Source: Allomeiothermus sp035760705
GTDB taxonomy: Bacteria; Deinococcota; Deinococci; Deinococcales; Thermaceae
Reading direction: 5' to 3'
DNA: 28,827 nt
Assembly: GCA_035760705.1 (NCBI GenBank)
Contig: DASTSL010000059.1
Span: 1 to 28,827 of the forward strand
Shown: piece by piece, positions 7,369-14,217 of the stretch
Position numbering within the stretch: position 1 is the stretch's first letter
How the letters are laid out: the number at the start of each line of letters is the position of its first letter
Made by a program: the position numbers and the translations under genes
The notes under the pieces: generated by a model
What the model saw: only the letters and a program-made list of their open reading frames with translations
Told to the model about the DNA's origin: nothing
The model's database searches: none

Positions 7369-8385
7369 TCAGACTTCGCGCTCGGTGCGCGACAAGGGCC
7401 AGCTCGAGGCCTGGTCCAAGGCCTCGACCTCCTCGCGCGAGAGGTGCAGGTCGGCGGCGGGCATCAAGTCGCGGAGCTGGGCCACGCTGTTGGCCCCGAT
7501 GATCGGCGCGGTCACGTAGGGCTTGGCCAAGAGCCAGGCCAGCGCGACCTGGGCAGGATGGGCACCCCGCTGCTGGGCGACCTCGAGCACCTTGTCCAGG
7601 ATGGCCCAATTCTGCTCGCTATAGCGTCGGTTGTTGATCTCCTGGGCCCGCGCGCTGGGGGGCAAAGGCTGGTCGCGGCGGTACTTGCCGGTGAGGAAGC
7701 CGCCCGCCAGAGGGCTATATGGGATCACCCCGATCCCGTAGGTCTCGCACACCCGGGCGATCTCCCGCTCGAAGTTGGCCCGGGTCGGCTGGGCCAGGCT
7801 GTACTCCGGTTGCAAAGAGACAAAGCTCTCGTAGCCGTGCTTATCCGAGGCCCATAGCGCCTGCATGAGCCGCCAGGCCGAGAAGTTGGAGGCCCCGATG
7901 TAGCGCACGTAGCCCTTGCGAACGAGGTCAGTAAGGGCCGAGAGGGTCTCCTCGATGGGCACCTGGTTATCGATGGTGTGCACCTGATAGAGGTCGATGT
8001 AGTCCACCTGGAGGCGGCGCAGGGAGTCCTCGACCGCCCGCATGATCCACTTGCGCGACAAGCCCTCCCGCTGCAAGGGGTGATCCCGGCCCTCCGAGCC
8101 GTTCTGGCCCATGGCCCCCCGCACCTTGGTAGCGATCACCACCCGGTCGCGGTTGCCCCGGCTTTTCATCCAACGCCCGATGATCTCCTCCGAGACCCCA
8201 CCGGGGTTGTTGGCGGCCCAGGTGCTATAGATGTCGGCGGTGTCGATCAGGGTGCCGCCCATCTCCACGAAGGCGTCCATGATCTCCTGCGCGGTGGCCT
8301 CGTCCGCCGTCCAGCCGAACTGCATGGTGCCGAGGGCGATAGGGTAAACCCGAAGGCCGCTTTTCCCGAGTCTGCGGTAGCTCAT
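7369..8385 (-). CDS. Aldo/keto reductase
   Basis: NADPH-dependent oxidoreductase of the AKR superfamily, a TIM barrel of 338 aa. The catalytic tetrad can be placed: D48 and Y53 in GTLIDTADIYS, K87 in VVIATK, and the His in DLYQVHTID near 135. The NADPH-binding end has GANSVAQLRDLM. The start at 8385 is chosen because MSYRRLGKSGLRV matches the usual N-terminus; an in-frame ATG at 8397 is possible, and neither has a good ribosome-binding site. The subgroup resembles the YajO/IolS-like reductases; the substrate is unknown. It is followed directly by the NTF2-like gene. Confidence 0.92.
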   Translation of the reverse strand: MSYRRLGKSGLRVYPIALGTMQFGWTADEATAQEIMDAFVEMGGTLIDTADIYSTWAANNPGGVSEEIIGRWMKSRGNRDRVVIATKVRGAMGQNGSEGRDHPLQREGLSRKWIMRAVEDSLRRLQVDYIDLYQVHTIDNQVPIEETLSALTDLVRKGYVRYIGASNFSAWRLMQALWASDKHGYESFVSLQPEYSLAQPTRANFEREIARVCETYGIGVIPYSPLAGGFLTGKYRRDQPLPPSARAQEINNRRYSEQNWAILDKVLEVAQQRGAHPAQVALAWLLAKPYVTAPIIGANSVAQLRDLMPAADLHLSREEVEALDQASSWPLSRTEREV

Positions 8386-8480
8386 GGAGGGAATCATATT
8401 CCCGCATGTCGGGTGGCCCAAGTGAGGGAGGAAACTTTTGTGCTATAGCAAGGTCGTACGCTGTACGTCTTAGGCCCGTG

Positions 8481-8538
8481 GATGCGTATCGTCTATCGCG
8501 GATCGCTAAAAATCTCTGGCGATACGCCATAGGCAATC
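8481..8538. repeat. Heptad inverted-repeat element
   Basis: Left arm heptamers at 8488-8494, 8495-8501 and 8502-8508 (ATCGTCT, ATCGCGG, ATCGCTA), preceded by GATGCGT. The spacer is AAAATCTCT (8509-8517). Right arm heptamers are GGCGATA, CGCCATA and GGCAATC (8518-8538), in complementary orientation. It lies between the aldo/keto reductase start and the hisG end and is non-coding. The spacer and first right-arm bases resemble those of the element at 26266-26361. Confidence 0.75.
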
Positions 8539-8572
8539 TTTTGACATAGGACGCATAACGTTTCGACCCTTT

Positions 8573-9193
8573 CTAAACCTGCTCCCGCAGCTTGGCGATC
8601 AGCGGGCGCAATAGTTCGCTCTTGAGCTTGAGGGCCTGGCGGTTGACGATCAGCCGGGCCGAGGAATGGGCCAGCACCTCGAGCTCTTTGAGCCCCGCCG
8701 CCCGGATCGAGGCCCCGGTCTGCACCACGTCCACCACCGCGTCGGCCAGGCCGGTGACAGCGGCCAGCTCAACATTGCCGGCCAGCTCGAGCACGTCCGC
8801 CACCCAGCCCCGCTCGCGCATCACCGAGGCGGTGAAGTTGGGGTATTTGGTAGCGATCCGGCGGATCGGCCCGGTGCTGTGGGGGTGCCGGATCAGCGAG
8901 AGGCGGCAGACCCCGGTGCGTAGGTCCACCGGCTCGTACACGTCTCGCCCGGACTCCAAGAGCACGTCCTTGCCTACCACCCCGACATCGGCAATCCCCA
9001 AGTCCACGTAGAGCGGCACGTCGGCGTTGCGCAGCTCCAAAATGGCGATCTCGCCCTCCCGCCCGTGGATCATGGTGCGCTCGCCTTTGACTTTGGGAAG
9101 CTCGAGCCCGGCTTTTTGCAGGGCAGAGTAGCCGTCCTCGAAGTTACGGCCTTTGGGCAGGGCCAAAACCAGGGAATAGCGTCCGCGGATCAT
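8573..9193 (-). CDS. hisG: ATP phosphoribosyltransferase catalytic subunit, short form
   Basis: First step of histidine synthesis: ATP + PRPP to phosphoribosyl-ATP. At 206 aa it is the short HisG form, which lacks the C-terminal ACT-like regulatory domain and needs HisZ; hisZ is present at 10564-11757. It begins IRGRYSLVLALPKGRNFEDG, contains the central GIADVGVVGKDVL and the PRPP-binding signature VVDVVQTGASIRAAGL. The start ATG at 9193 is preceded not by a ribosome-binding site but by five copies of a 7-bp repeat (9201-9235). A short upstream frame (9190-9252) overlaps the start as ATGA, so coupling is possible. Its upstream neighbour on the strand is a Cys/Met PLP enzyme, an unusual partner. 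Confidence 0.95.
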   Translation of the reverse strand: MIRGRYSLVLALPKGRNFEDGYSALQKAGLELPKVKGERTMIHGREGEIAILELRNADVPLYVDLGIADVGVVGKDVLLESGRDVYEPVDLRTGVCRLSLIRHPHSTGPIRRIATKYPNFTASVMRERGWVADVLELAGNVELAAVTGLADAVVDVVQTGASIRAAGLKELEVLAHSSARLIVNRQALKLKSELLRPLIAKLREQV

Positions 9194-9252
9194 GCTGCAC
9201 CGCCAAACGCCAAACGCCAAACGCCGAACGCCGGAAAGACAAACCCCTTCAT
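9190..9252 (-). CDS. Possible 20-codon leader peptide overlapping hisG
   Basis: A 20-codon frame from the ATG at 9250-9252 ends in a TGA that overlaps the hisG ATG (ATGA). It reads through the 7-bp repeat array. The peptide is hydrophobic and has no His codon, so it is not a classical his attenuator peptide. It has no strong ribosome-binding site. It may be chance; if translated, it would couple hisG translation to the repeat copy number. Confidence 0.25.
   Translation of the reverse strand: MKGFVFPAFGVWRLAFGGAA
9201..9235. repeat. Five tandem 7-bp repeats in the hisG leader
   Basis: CGCCAAA three times (9201-9221), then CGCCGAA and CGCCGGA (9222-9235). It lies 8-42 bp upstream of hisG where a ribosome-binding site would be expected. 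The same heptamer type (reverse strand GGCGTTY) recurs at 13413-13440. Confidence 0.9.
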
Positions 9253-9305
9253 CGTATTAGAGTGCTTCGCGCACCCGACACGAAGCGCATCCTATCATCC
9301 TGTCG

Positions 9306-10493
9306 TCAGCCGGAAACGATGACGGCTCGGCTCGCTTTGGCCAGGGCTTGGCCCAGGTCTTCGATCAGGTCCTCGGGGTCTTCGATACCGATGGAGAGGC
9401 GCACCAAGCCCTCGGTGATCCCGTGGCGCTCGCGGAGCTTGGGCTCTAAGAGCTGGTGGGTGGTCGAAGCCGGGTGGGTCGCCAGCGATTCCACGTCGCC
9501 CAGGCTCACGGCTTGGGTGAAAAGCTCGAGCGCGTCTAGGAAGACCCCCGCCGCCTCGCGGGAGGGCAGCTCGAGCGAGACCAGGCCACCAAAAGCCCTC
9601 ATCTGCCGTTTGGCGACCTCGTGACCGGGGTGGGTGGACAGGCCGGGGTAGTAGACCTTCTGCACCGCCGGGTGCTTGGCGAGGTACTCGGCAACCCGCA
9701 TCGCCCCGGCACAGTGGGCTTCCATCCGCAGGGCCAGGGTCTTGACCCCACGCAGCAACAAAAACGCCTCGAAAGCCCCCAGCGAGCCGCCCAGGTGGCG
9801 CAAACCCTCCATCCGCACCCGGTCCATTAGCTCCTGCGGCCCGGCCAGGACCCCGCCCAAGGCATCCCCGTGCCCGCCCAGGTATTTGGTGGCCGAGTGC
9901 AGCACCAGGTCAATCCCGAACCCTAAGGGCCGGGTCAGGTAGGGGGTGGCGAAGGTGTTATCCACGCACGTGAGAACGCCGTGGACCTTGGCGATGCGGG
10001 CTACTTCGGCCAGGTCGTAGATGCGGAGGTTGGGGTTGGTGGGGGTCTCGAGATAGATGAGTTTGGTGGCGGGCGAGATCGTGGCTTCCAGGTGCTCCAC
10101 GTCCCCCGCATCGGTGGCGATCACCCCGAACTTGTGTAGGGTCTCGAGGAAAAACCCCTCGGTTCCCCCGTACAGCGGGGCCAAATACACCACCTCGTCG
10201 CCCGGCTGGAGCAGGGTGAAAGCCAGGGCGCTCACCGCGGCCATGCCGCTGCTGAAGGCCACGGCTTCCTGGGCCCCCTCGAGGCTCGCCAGCTTCTCCT
10301 CAAAAGCCCGCACCGTGGGATTCCCGATGCGGCTATAGAGGAACCCGGCTTCCTCTCCCTCGAAGAGCCGCTCACCACGGGCGAAAGACCCGTAAGCAAA
10401 CGTCGAGGTGCTGTAGATGGGGGTGGCGTGGGCCCCGGTTTGGGGGTCGGGGTGCTGACCGGCGTGTACGGCGCGGGTACGAAAGCGTTTCAT
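9306..10493 (-). CDS. Cys/Met metabolism PLP-dependent enzyme (cystathionine gamma-synthase/lyase family)
   Basis: Fold-type I PLP enzyme, 395 aa, the normal length for this trans-sulfuration family. Visible active-site residues: Y53 and R55 (YSRIGNPT, phosphate of the neighbouring subunit's PLP), Y108 (stacking), D178 in VDNT, and the Schiff-base K203 in HSATKYLGGHGD. The position that is Cys in methionine gamma-lyase (YGCT) is Gly here (YGGT), which argues against a strict gamma-lyase. Cystathionine gamma-synthase, gamma-lyase and O-acetylhomoserine sulfhydrylase remain open. The start ATG at 10493 has AGAGG about 8 nt upstream and a TAAGAT box further up. It lies between hisZ and hisG on the same strand, though with gaps of 70 and 112 bp. 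Confidence 0.9.
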   Translation of the reverse strand: MKRFRTRAVHAGQHPDPQTGAHATPIYSTSTFAYGSFARGERLFEGEEAGFLYSRIGNPTVRAFEEKLASLEGAQEAVAFSSGMAAVSALAFTLLQPGDEVVYLAPLYGGTEGFFLETLHKFGVIATDAGDVEHLEATISPATKLIYLETPTNPNLRIYDLAEVARIAKVHGVLTCVDNTFATPYLTRPLGFGIDLVLHSATKYLGGHGDALGGVLAGPQELMDRVRMEGLRHLGGSLGAFEAFLLLRGVKTLALRMEAHCAGAMRVAEYLAKHPAVQKVYYPGLSTHPGHEVAKRQMRAFGGLVSLELPSREAAGVFLDALELFTQAVSLGDVESLATHPASTTHQLLEPKLRERHGITEGLVRLSIGIEDPEDLIEDLGQALAKASRAVIVSG

Positions 10494-10535
10494 GAAGGCG
10501 ACCTCTTGCCCTCATCTTACCGGTCGGGGCGGGGA

Positions 10536-10559
10536 AAGGTGTCCTCGAGATAACACCTT
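10536..10559 (-). other. Short hairpin after hisZ, weak terminator candidate
   Basis: Inverted repeat AAGGTGT (10536-10542) and ACACCTT (10553-10559) with a 10-nt loop, starting 5 nt after the hisZ stop. Only two T residues follow on the minus strand, so termination would be weak. It may instead be an operator for the downstream PLP enzyme. Confidence 0.35.
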
Positions 10560-10563
10560 AGGC

Positions 10564-11757
10564 TCAAGTTCCTTCCTGGGGAATTTCCTCGAGCCTCCCC
10601 TCCACCGCGATGAGGGGGATTCCCCGGCTACGGGCGTAGTGGCGCAGCGAGGTGAGGTCATCGGTCCAGGCCAGTTCGACCCGTTGCCCCTCGGCGCGGA
10701 GTTGTCGGGCCATCGCTCGGTCTACGGCTAAAACGTCGGGAACATCGGCCTCGCTCGGTAAGCGCAATACTACTCCGCTTCGCGGCGAAGAAAGCGCCAC
10801 CCCGCTGCGCGGCGAAAACAACGCCACCCCGCTGCGCGGCGAAAACAACGCCTCCATGACCCGCTCGAGCCCCACCGTAAACCCACAGGCCTGCGGCAAG
10901 AGGGTCCCGTCGTAGCGGCCCCCGCCCATGAGGGGCAGGCCGAAATCTTGGGTGTAGGCCTGGAAGTTGATCCCGGTGTAGTAGTCGAGGCGGCGGGCCC
11001 GGCCCAAATCGAGCAGCAGCGGAACCCCGGGCAAGAGCTCGAGGCTCGCCTCGAGCCAGTCCAGATCGGCCCGGGCTTTCTCGGTCAGGTTCAGCTTGCG
11101 GGCTTCCTTCAAGACCTCCGGGCCCCCGTACAAATCCGGCAGGGCCAGGATGGTCGGGGCGAAGCTGTCGTTGACCTTGTATTCCTCGAGCAAACCCCAA
11201 AGCTCGGGGATGTTCTTGCGGTGGATGGCCTGGCGCAAGGTCTCGATCTGGGATGGGTTGAGTCCGGTGGACTCGAGTAAATCCCGCACCAAGGAGGGCA
11301 GCCCTACCTCGATTTTGGCCTCGGCGAAGCCCAAAGCCCGCAGGGCCTCCCAGGCCAGCTCGAGGACTTCGGCGTCGGATTGGGGGCTGCTCACCCCGAC
11401 CAGTTCCACCCCGAACTGGGTGTACTCGCGCACCCGGCCCAGCTCGGCATCGGCCTCGCGCAGCCAGACCTGCCCGGCGTACTGGTAACGGGCGGGGTAG
11501 TGCTCGGGGGGGAAGGTCTCGACCAGGTTGGCCAGGGCGCTGGTGAAGTCCGAGCGCAAGGCCAGCACGTCCCCGGTCTTGTCCACCAGCTTGAAGGAGC
11601 GCTCGGCCAGCACGTGGCGGGGGTCATACAGCTCGAGCGCCGGAAGCTCCACCAGCTCGTACCCCCAGCCGTGGAACAAATCGGTGAGCCGCCCGGCCAG
11701 CTCGCGCCGCAGCCGGGCTTCGGGGGGGAGGTGGTAACGGGTGCCCTCGGGGATCAT
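10564..11757 (-). CDS. hisZ: ATP phosphoribosyltransferase regulatory subunit HisZ
   Basis: Class II aminoacyl-tRNA-synthetase-like paralogue of HisRS that forms the active hetero-octamer with short HisG. 397 aa. Motif 2 is RYQYAGQVWLREADAELGRVREYTQFGVELVG (90-121) and a motif-3-like CGFTVGLERVMEAL lies at 291-304. Unlike HisRS it has no tRNA-binding C-terminal domain. Residues 304-330 are three in-frame 9-residue repeats (LFSPRSGVA, LFSPRSGVA, LSSPRSGVV) inserted right after motif 3, where homologues normally continue into a short C-terminal alpha/beta segment. The start ATG at 11757 lies inside one end of a heptad inverted-repeat element; no ribosome-binding site is visible. ppiA lies directly upstream, so read-through transcription is likely. 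Confidence 0.93.
   Translation of the reverse strand: MIPEGTRYHLPPEARLRRELAGRLTDLFHGWGYELVELPALELYDPRHVLAERSFKLVDKTGDVLALRSDFTSALANLVETFPPEHYPARYQYAGQVWLREADAELGRVREYTQFGVELVGVSSPQSDAEVLELAWEALRALGFAEAKIEVGLPSLVRDLLESTGLNPSQIETLRQAIHRKNIPELWGLLEEYKVNDSFAPTILALPDLYGGPEVLKEARKLNLTEKARADLDWLEASLELLPGVPLLLDLGRARRLDYYTGINFQAYTQDFGLPLMGGGRYDGTLLPQACGFTVGLERVMEALFSPRSGVALFSPRSGVALSSPRSGVVLRLPSEADVPDVLAVDRAMARQLRAEGQRVELAWTDDLTSLRHYARSRGIPLIAVEGRLEEIPQEGT
10757..10852. repeat. 27-bp tandem repeat inside hisZ
   Basis: Two good 27-bp copies (10784-10810 and 10811-10837), a diverged copy before (10757-10783) and a 15-bp partial copy after (10838-10852). The unit is a multiple of three, so the hisZ frame is kept. 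Each unit contains a GC-rich palindromic core (CCGCTGCGCGGC). Confidence 0.9.
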
Positions 11758-11835
11758 TGCATATCGCGGATCGCAGATCGCCTATCGTCAAATATCTTTA
11801 GCGATCCGCGAGTGGGCGATGAGCGATAGGCAATC
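11756..11835. repeat. Heptad inverted-repeat element, 5+5 architecture
   Basis: Left arm: ATTGCAT, ATCGCGG, ATCGCAG, ATCGCCT, ATCGTCA (11756-11790). Spacer: AATATCTTTA (11791-11800). Right arm: GCGATCC, GCGAGTG, GGCGATG, AGCGATA, GGCAATC (11801-11835). Each arm keeps a strict 7-bp period and the arms are complementary in their cores. The hisZ start codon overlaps the left end and the ppiA stop codon overlaps the right end. The identical 10-bp spacer occurs again at 26314-26323. Confidence 0.85.
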
Positions 11836-12553
11836 ATTGGCTTTTGGTCAAAATCTTCACCGACAAGATCTTGTCCCGCGTCTCACCCCGCGCTGGGTTC
11901 GCCACGCCCTCGGTGGGGGCGAGTTGCTTCACCACGTCCATGCCCTCGATGACTTGGCCGAAGATGGTGTACTGCTGGTTGAGGTTGGGGGTGGGGCCGT
12001 AGGTGATGAAGAACTGGCTTCCGTTGGAATTGGGGTCGGAGGTGCGGGCCATGCCCAACACGCCCTCTTTGTCGTAGTTGAGGCTGGGGGTGACCTCGAG
12101 GCCGAACTGATACCCCGGCCCGCCTGTCCCGGTGCCGGTGGGGTCGCCGGTCTGGGCCACGAAGCCGGGGATCACCCGGTGCCAGACGATGCCGTCGAAG
12201 TAGTGGTTCAAGGCCAGGAACACGAAGGAGTTGACGGTCTTGGGGGCTTGCTCCTCGTAAAGATCCACGGTGAACTTGCCCTTGGTGGTCTCGAACTCGG
12301 CGTAGTAGTCGAGGCCCGGTTTCAAGACGTCCTCGGCCTTGGCGAACTTGCGCAGGGGGGTTTGCGAAAGATAGGGTAGGGTTTCCATTCCACGCTCTCC
12401 TTGGGCGATGGTCACGGTTGCGGGTGGGGTCGGGGAATCCGACCCGCTGGTGAGCGCACCGCTGCTGGTCCCCCCGGTCCCGCCTCGGGAAAAGAGCAGC
12501 ACCACCCCGCCCAACACCACCAACAGCAAAACGACGATGGCTGCGGTTCTCAT
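11834..12553 (-). CDS. Peptidyl-prolyl cis-trans isomerase, cyclophilin type, membrane-anchored
   Basis: Predicted proline isomerase acting outside the membrane, 239 aa. One N-terminal transmembrane helix (about 3-22) is followed by a Gly/Ser/Thr/Pro-rich linker (to about 50) and a cyclophilin domain. The domain contains FTVDLYEEQAPKTVNSFVFLA, YFDGIVWHRVIPGFVAQTGDPTGTGTGGPGY with the conserved HRVIPxFxxQ, MARTSDPNSNGSQFFIT with SQFFI, and YTIFGQVIEGMDVV. The ATG at 12553 fits the membrane anchor and is preceded by TAGACT at 7 nt, with no Shine-Dalgarno sequence. It lies directly downstream of the ureohydrolase gene and upstream of hisZ. Confidence 0.93.
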   Translation of the reverse strand: MRTAAIVVLLLVVLGGVVLLFSRGGTGGTSSGALTSGSDSPTPPATVTIAQGERGMETLPYLSQTPLRKFAKAEDVLKPGLDYYAEFETTKGKFTVDLYEEQAPKTVNSFVFLALNHYFDGIVWHRVIPGFVAQTGDPTGTGTGGPGYQFGLEVTPSLNYDKEGVLGMARTSDPNSNGSQFFITYGPTPNLNQQYTIFGQVIEGMDVVKQLAPTEGVANPARGETRDKILSVKILTKSQ

Positions 12554-12560
12554 CTGGGAT

Positions 12561-12588
12561 AGTCTACCGCACCGGTTGAGAATGTCCT
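12561..12588 (-). promoter_or_regulatory. Leaderless promoter of the cyclophilin gene
   Basis: Minus strand: -35 AGGACA (12583-12588), 16-bp spacer, -10 TAGACT (12561-12566), then 7 nt to the ATG at 12553. This is the clearest two-box leaderless promoter in the window. Confidence 0.55.
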
Positions 12589-12608
12589 TAAATGATGCGC
12601 CCACAGCC

Positions 12609-13442
12609 CTACTGGAGCATCTGGGCGACGAGTTCCTTGTAGAGCTTCGCGGCGACCTTCGCGGTCACGCCTGCCACGTCCCGGAGCGGGTTCAACTCCA
12701 CGATATCGGCCCCGACCAGGAGCTCGAGCCCCTGGAGAATCCGCAACACCTCCCGCACGCTCAAGCCGCCCGGCTCATGGTGCGAGACCCCCGGTGCGAA
12801 AGCCGGATCCAGCACGTCCAAGTCGAAGGAGAGGTAGAGTGGCCCTTCCAGGGCGGGCAACTCCCCCCGCCAGTCCTTCATCTCGAGCACCTCCACCCCG
12901 AAACGGCGGGCCTGCTCGCGCTGATGGGGGTTCGGGGTGCGAATCCCGACCTGCACCAGCCGCTGCACCAACCCCCCTTCCATAACCCGGGCGAAGGGGC
13001 AGGCGTGGGAGTAGCGATTGCCGTCCAGCTCGTGGTAGAGGTCGGGGTGGGCGTCGAGGTGGAGGACGGTGAGGTTGGGGTAATGCCGGGAAAAAGCCCG
13101 CAGGATCGGGTAGGTGACGGAGTGGTCCCCGCCCAGCGAGAGCAGTTTGGCCCCCCGCGCCAGAACCCCCGACGCCGCCGATTCGATCTGAGCGAGGGCC
13201 TCTTCCCCGCGCCCGAGTGCTATGTCCCCCAAATCCTGCCAGCCCAGATGCGCACCGAGGTCGAGGGCGTTTTCGGCAGAGAGGTTGCTCGAGCCGTCGT
13301 GCAACGCCTTTCGGATCTGGGCCGGGGCTTGGGCCGCCCCACGCAAAAACGAGGAGTTCTCGTCAAGCGGAAACCCCAGGACAGCGACCGTGCCCGGCCC
13401 CGGCCAAGGTTCGGTGTCAGGCGTTGGGCGTTCGGCCTTCAC
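12609..13442 (-). CDS. Arginase/agmatinase family ureohydrolase
   Basis: Binuclear manganese hydrolase of 277 aa that releases urea from a guanidino compound. All metal motifs are present: GGDHSVTYP (metal His), LDAHPDLYHE (DAHxD) and SFDLDVLDPAFAPGV (SFDxDxxDP). Candidates are arginase, agmatinase and the N1-aminopropylagmatine ureohydrolase of Thermus polyamine synthesis (SpeB-like). The N-terminal SSFLRGAAQAPAQIRKAL segment is common to agmatinase-like members, but substrate-specific loops cannot be assigned by eye. The start is a GTG at 13442, 2 nt after the dcd stop and without its own ribosome-binding site, so translation probably re-initiates from dcd. The first eight codons coincide with a 7-bp repeat array, so the N-terminus may be partly repeat-derived. 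Confidence 0.88.
   Translation of the reverse strand: MKAERPTPDTEPWPGPGTVAVLGFPLDENSSFLRGAAQAPAQIRKALHDGSSNLSAENALDLGAHLGWQDLGDIALGRGEEALAQIESAASGVLARGAKLLSLGGDHSVTYPILRAFSRHYPNLTVLHLDAHPDLYHELDGNRYSHACPFARVMEGGLVQRLVQVGIRTPNPHQREQARRFGVEVLEMKDWRGELPALEGPLYLSFDLDVLDPAFAPGVSHHEPGGLSVREVLRILQGLELLVGADIVELNPLRDVAGVTAKVAAKLYKELVAQMLQ
13413..13440. repeat. Four 7-bp repeats at the 5' end of the ureohydrolase gene
   Basis: GGTGTCA, GGCGTTG, GGCGTTC and GGCCTTC at 13413-13440. It is the same heptamer class as the hisG leader array (9201-9235 on the other strand). Here the array is read as the first codons of the protein. Confidence 0.7.
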
Positions 13443-13444
13443 CG

Positions 13445-13993
13445 TCAAAGCTTGGGCAGGGTGATCCCCTTCTGGCCCTGGTACTTGCCCTTGCGGTCGT
13501 CGTAGGTCACCTCGGGGCGCTCGCCCTGGAAGAAGACCAGCTGCACACAGCCCTCGCCCGCGTACATCTTGGCCGGAAGCGGGGTGGTGTTGGAGAACTC
13601 GAGCGTAACGTGCCCCTCCCAACCGGGCTCGAGGGGGGTGATGTTGGCCACGATGCCCACCCGGGCATAGGTGCTCTTGCCGATGGCGATGGCCAGCACG
13701 TCGTCGGGCATGCGGATATACTCCACCGACCGCGCCAGCACGAAGGAGTTGGGCGGGATGATCACCTCGTCGCCCTCGTAGTCCACAAAGCTCTTGGGGT
13801 CCAAACCCTTGGGGTCGGCGACGGTGTGGAAGACATTGGCGAAGATCTTCCACTCGCTGGCGGCCCGCAGGTCGTAGCCGAAGCTGGAAAGCCCGTAGCT
13901 GATGACCCCCTCGCGCACCAAGCGTTCCTCGAAGGGTTCGATCATGCCCTTTTTGGCCTGCTCGCGTATCCACCAGTCGGGTTTAATGCTCAT
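13445..13993 (-). CDS. dcd: dCTP deaminase
   Basis: Converts dCTP to dUTP (or directly to dUMP in bifunctional forms) in pyrimidine nucleotide synthesis. 182 aa, close to the usual length. Conserved segments: SYGLSSFGYDLRAA (nucleotide binding), FVLARSVEYIRMPDDVLAIAIGKSTYARVGI with the catalytic region SxxAR, ITPLEPGWEGHVTLEFSN with the catalytic Glu, and the C-terminal YQGQKGITLPKL lid. The ATG at 13993 has TATAGT 8 nt upstream and no standard Shine-Dalgarno sequence. The ureohydrolase starts 2 nt after its stop, so the two form an operon. Confidence 0.95.
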   Translation of the reverse strand: MSIKPDWWIREQAKKGMIEPFEERLVREGVISYGLSSFGYDLRAASEWKIFANVFHTVADPKGLDPKSFVDYEGDEVIIPPNSFVLARSVEYIRMPDDVLAIAIGKSTYARVGIVANITPLEPGWEGHVTLEFSNTTPLPAKMYAGEGCVQLVFFQGERPEVTYDDRKGKYQGQKGITLPKL

Positions 13994-14001
13994 CGTTCCA
14001 C

Positions 14002-14007
14002 ACTATA
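14002..14007 (-). promoter_or_regulatory. Leaderless -10 box (TATAGT) of dcd
   Basis: TATAGT on the minus strand, 8 nt before the dcd ATG. It is a near-consensus -10; the -35 position is poor (TTTCAT about 17 bp upstream). Confidence 0.5.
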
Positions 14008-14056
14008 CGGGGTGCTGGGACGGCATGAAAGGCGCGGTGGCGCAAGGTAGAAGCAG

Positions 14057-14121
14057 ATCACCGATCGCAAATCGCATATCGCCAAAGCTTTTTGCAATCC
14101 GCAATACACGATACGCGATAA
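14057..14121. repeat. Heptad inverted-repeat element, 4+4 architecture
   Basis: Left arm: ATCACCG, ATCGCAA, ATCGCAT, ATCGCCA (14057-14084). Spacer: AAGCTTTTT (14085-14093). Right arm: GCAATCC, GCAATAC, ACGATAC, GCGATAA (14094-14121). It lies between divergent dcd and the lipoprotein gene and is non-coding. Same design as 11756-11835. Confidence 0.85.
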
Positions 14122-14205
14122 GCACCTGATCCGTGGAGTTTCAGCATGTGACCTGCGACCCCCAATCATGAACCTTCATCCAAACTTACTCTCATGAGGT
14201 CAAAC

Positions 14206-14211
14206 TAGGTT
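14206..14211 (+). promoter_or_regulatory. Leaderless -10 box (TAGGTT) of the lipoprotein gene
   Basis: TAGGTT lies 6 nt before the ATG at 14218, with no Shine-Dalgarno sequence. No clear -35. Confidence 0.4.
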
Positions 14212-14217
14212 AAGACC

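Noticed and set aside
8422..8572. CRISPR-like array
   Set aside because: Repeats are degenerate 7-mers without unique spacers of constant length, and no cas gene is present.
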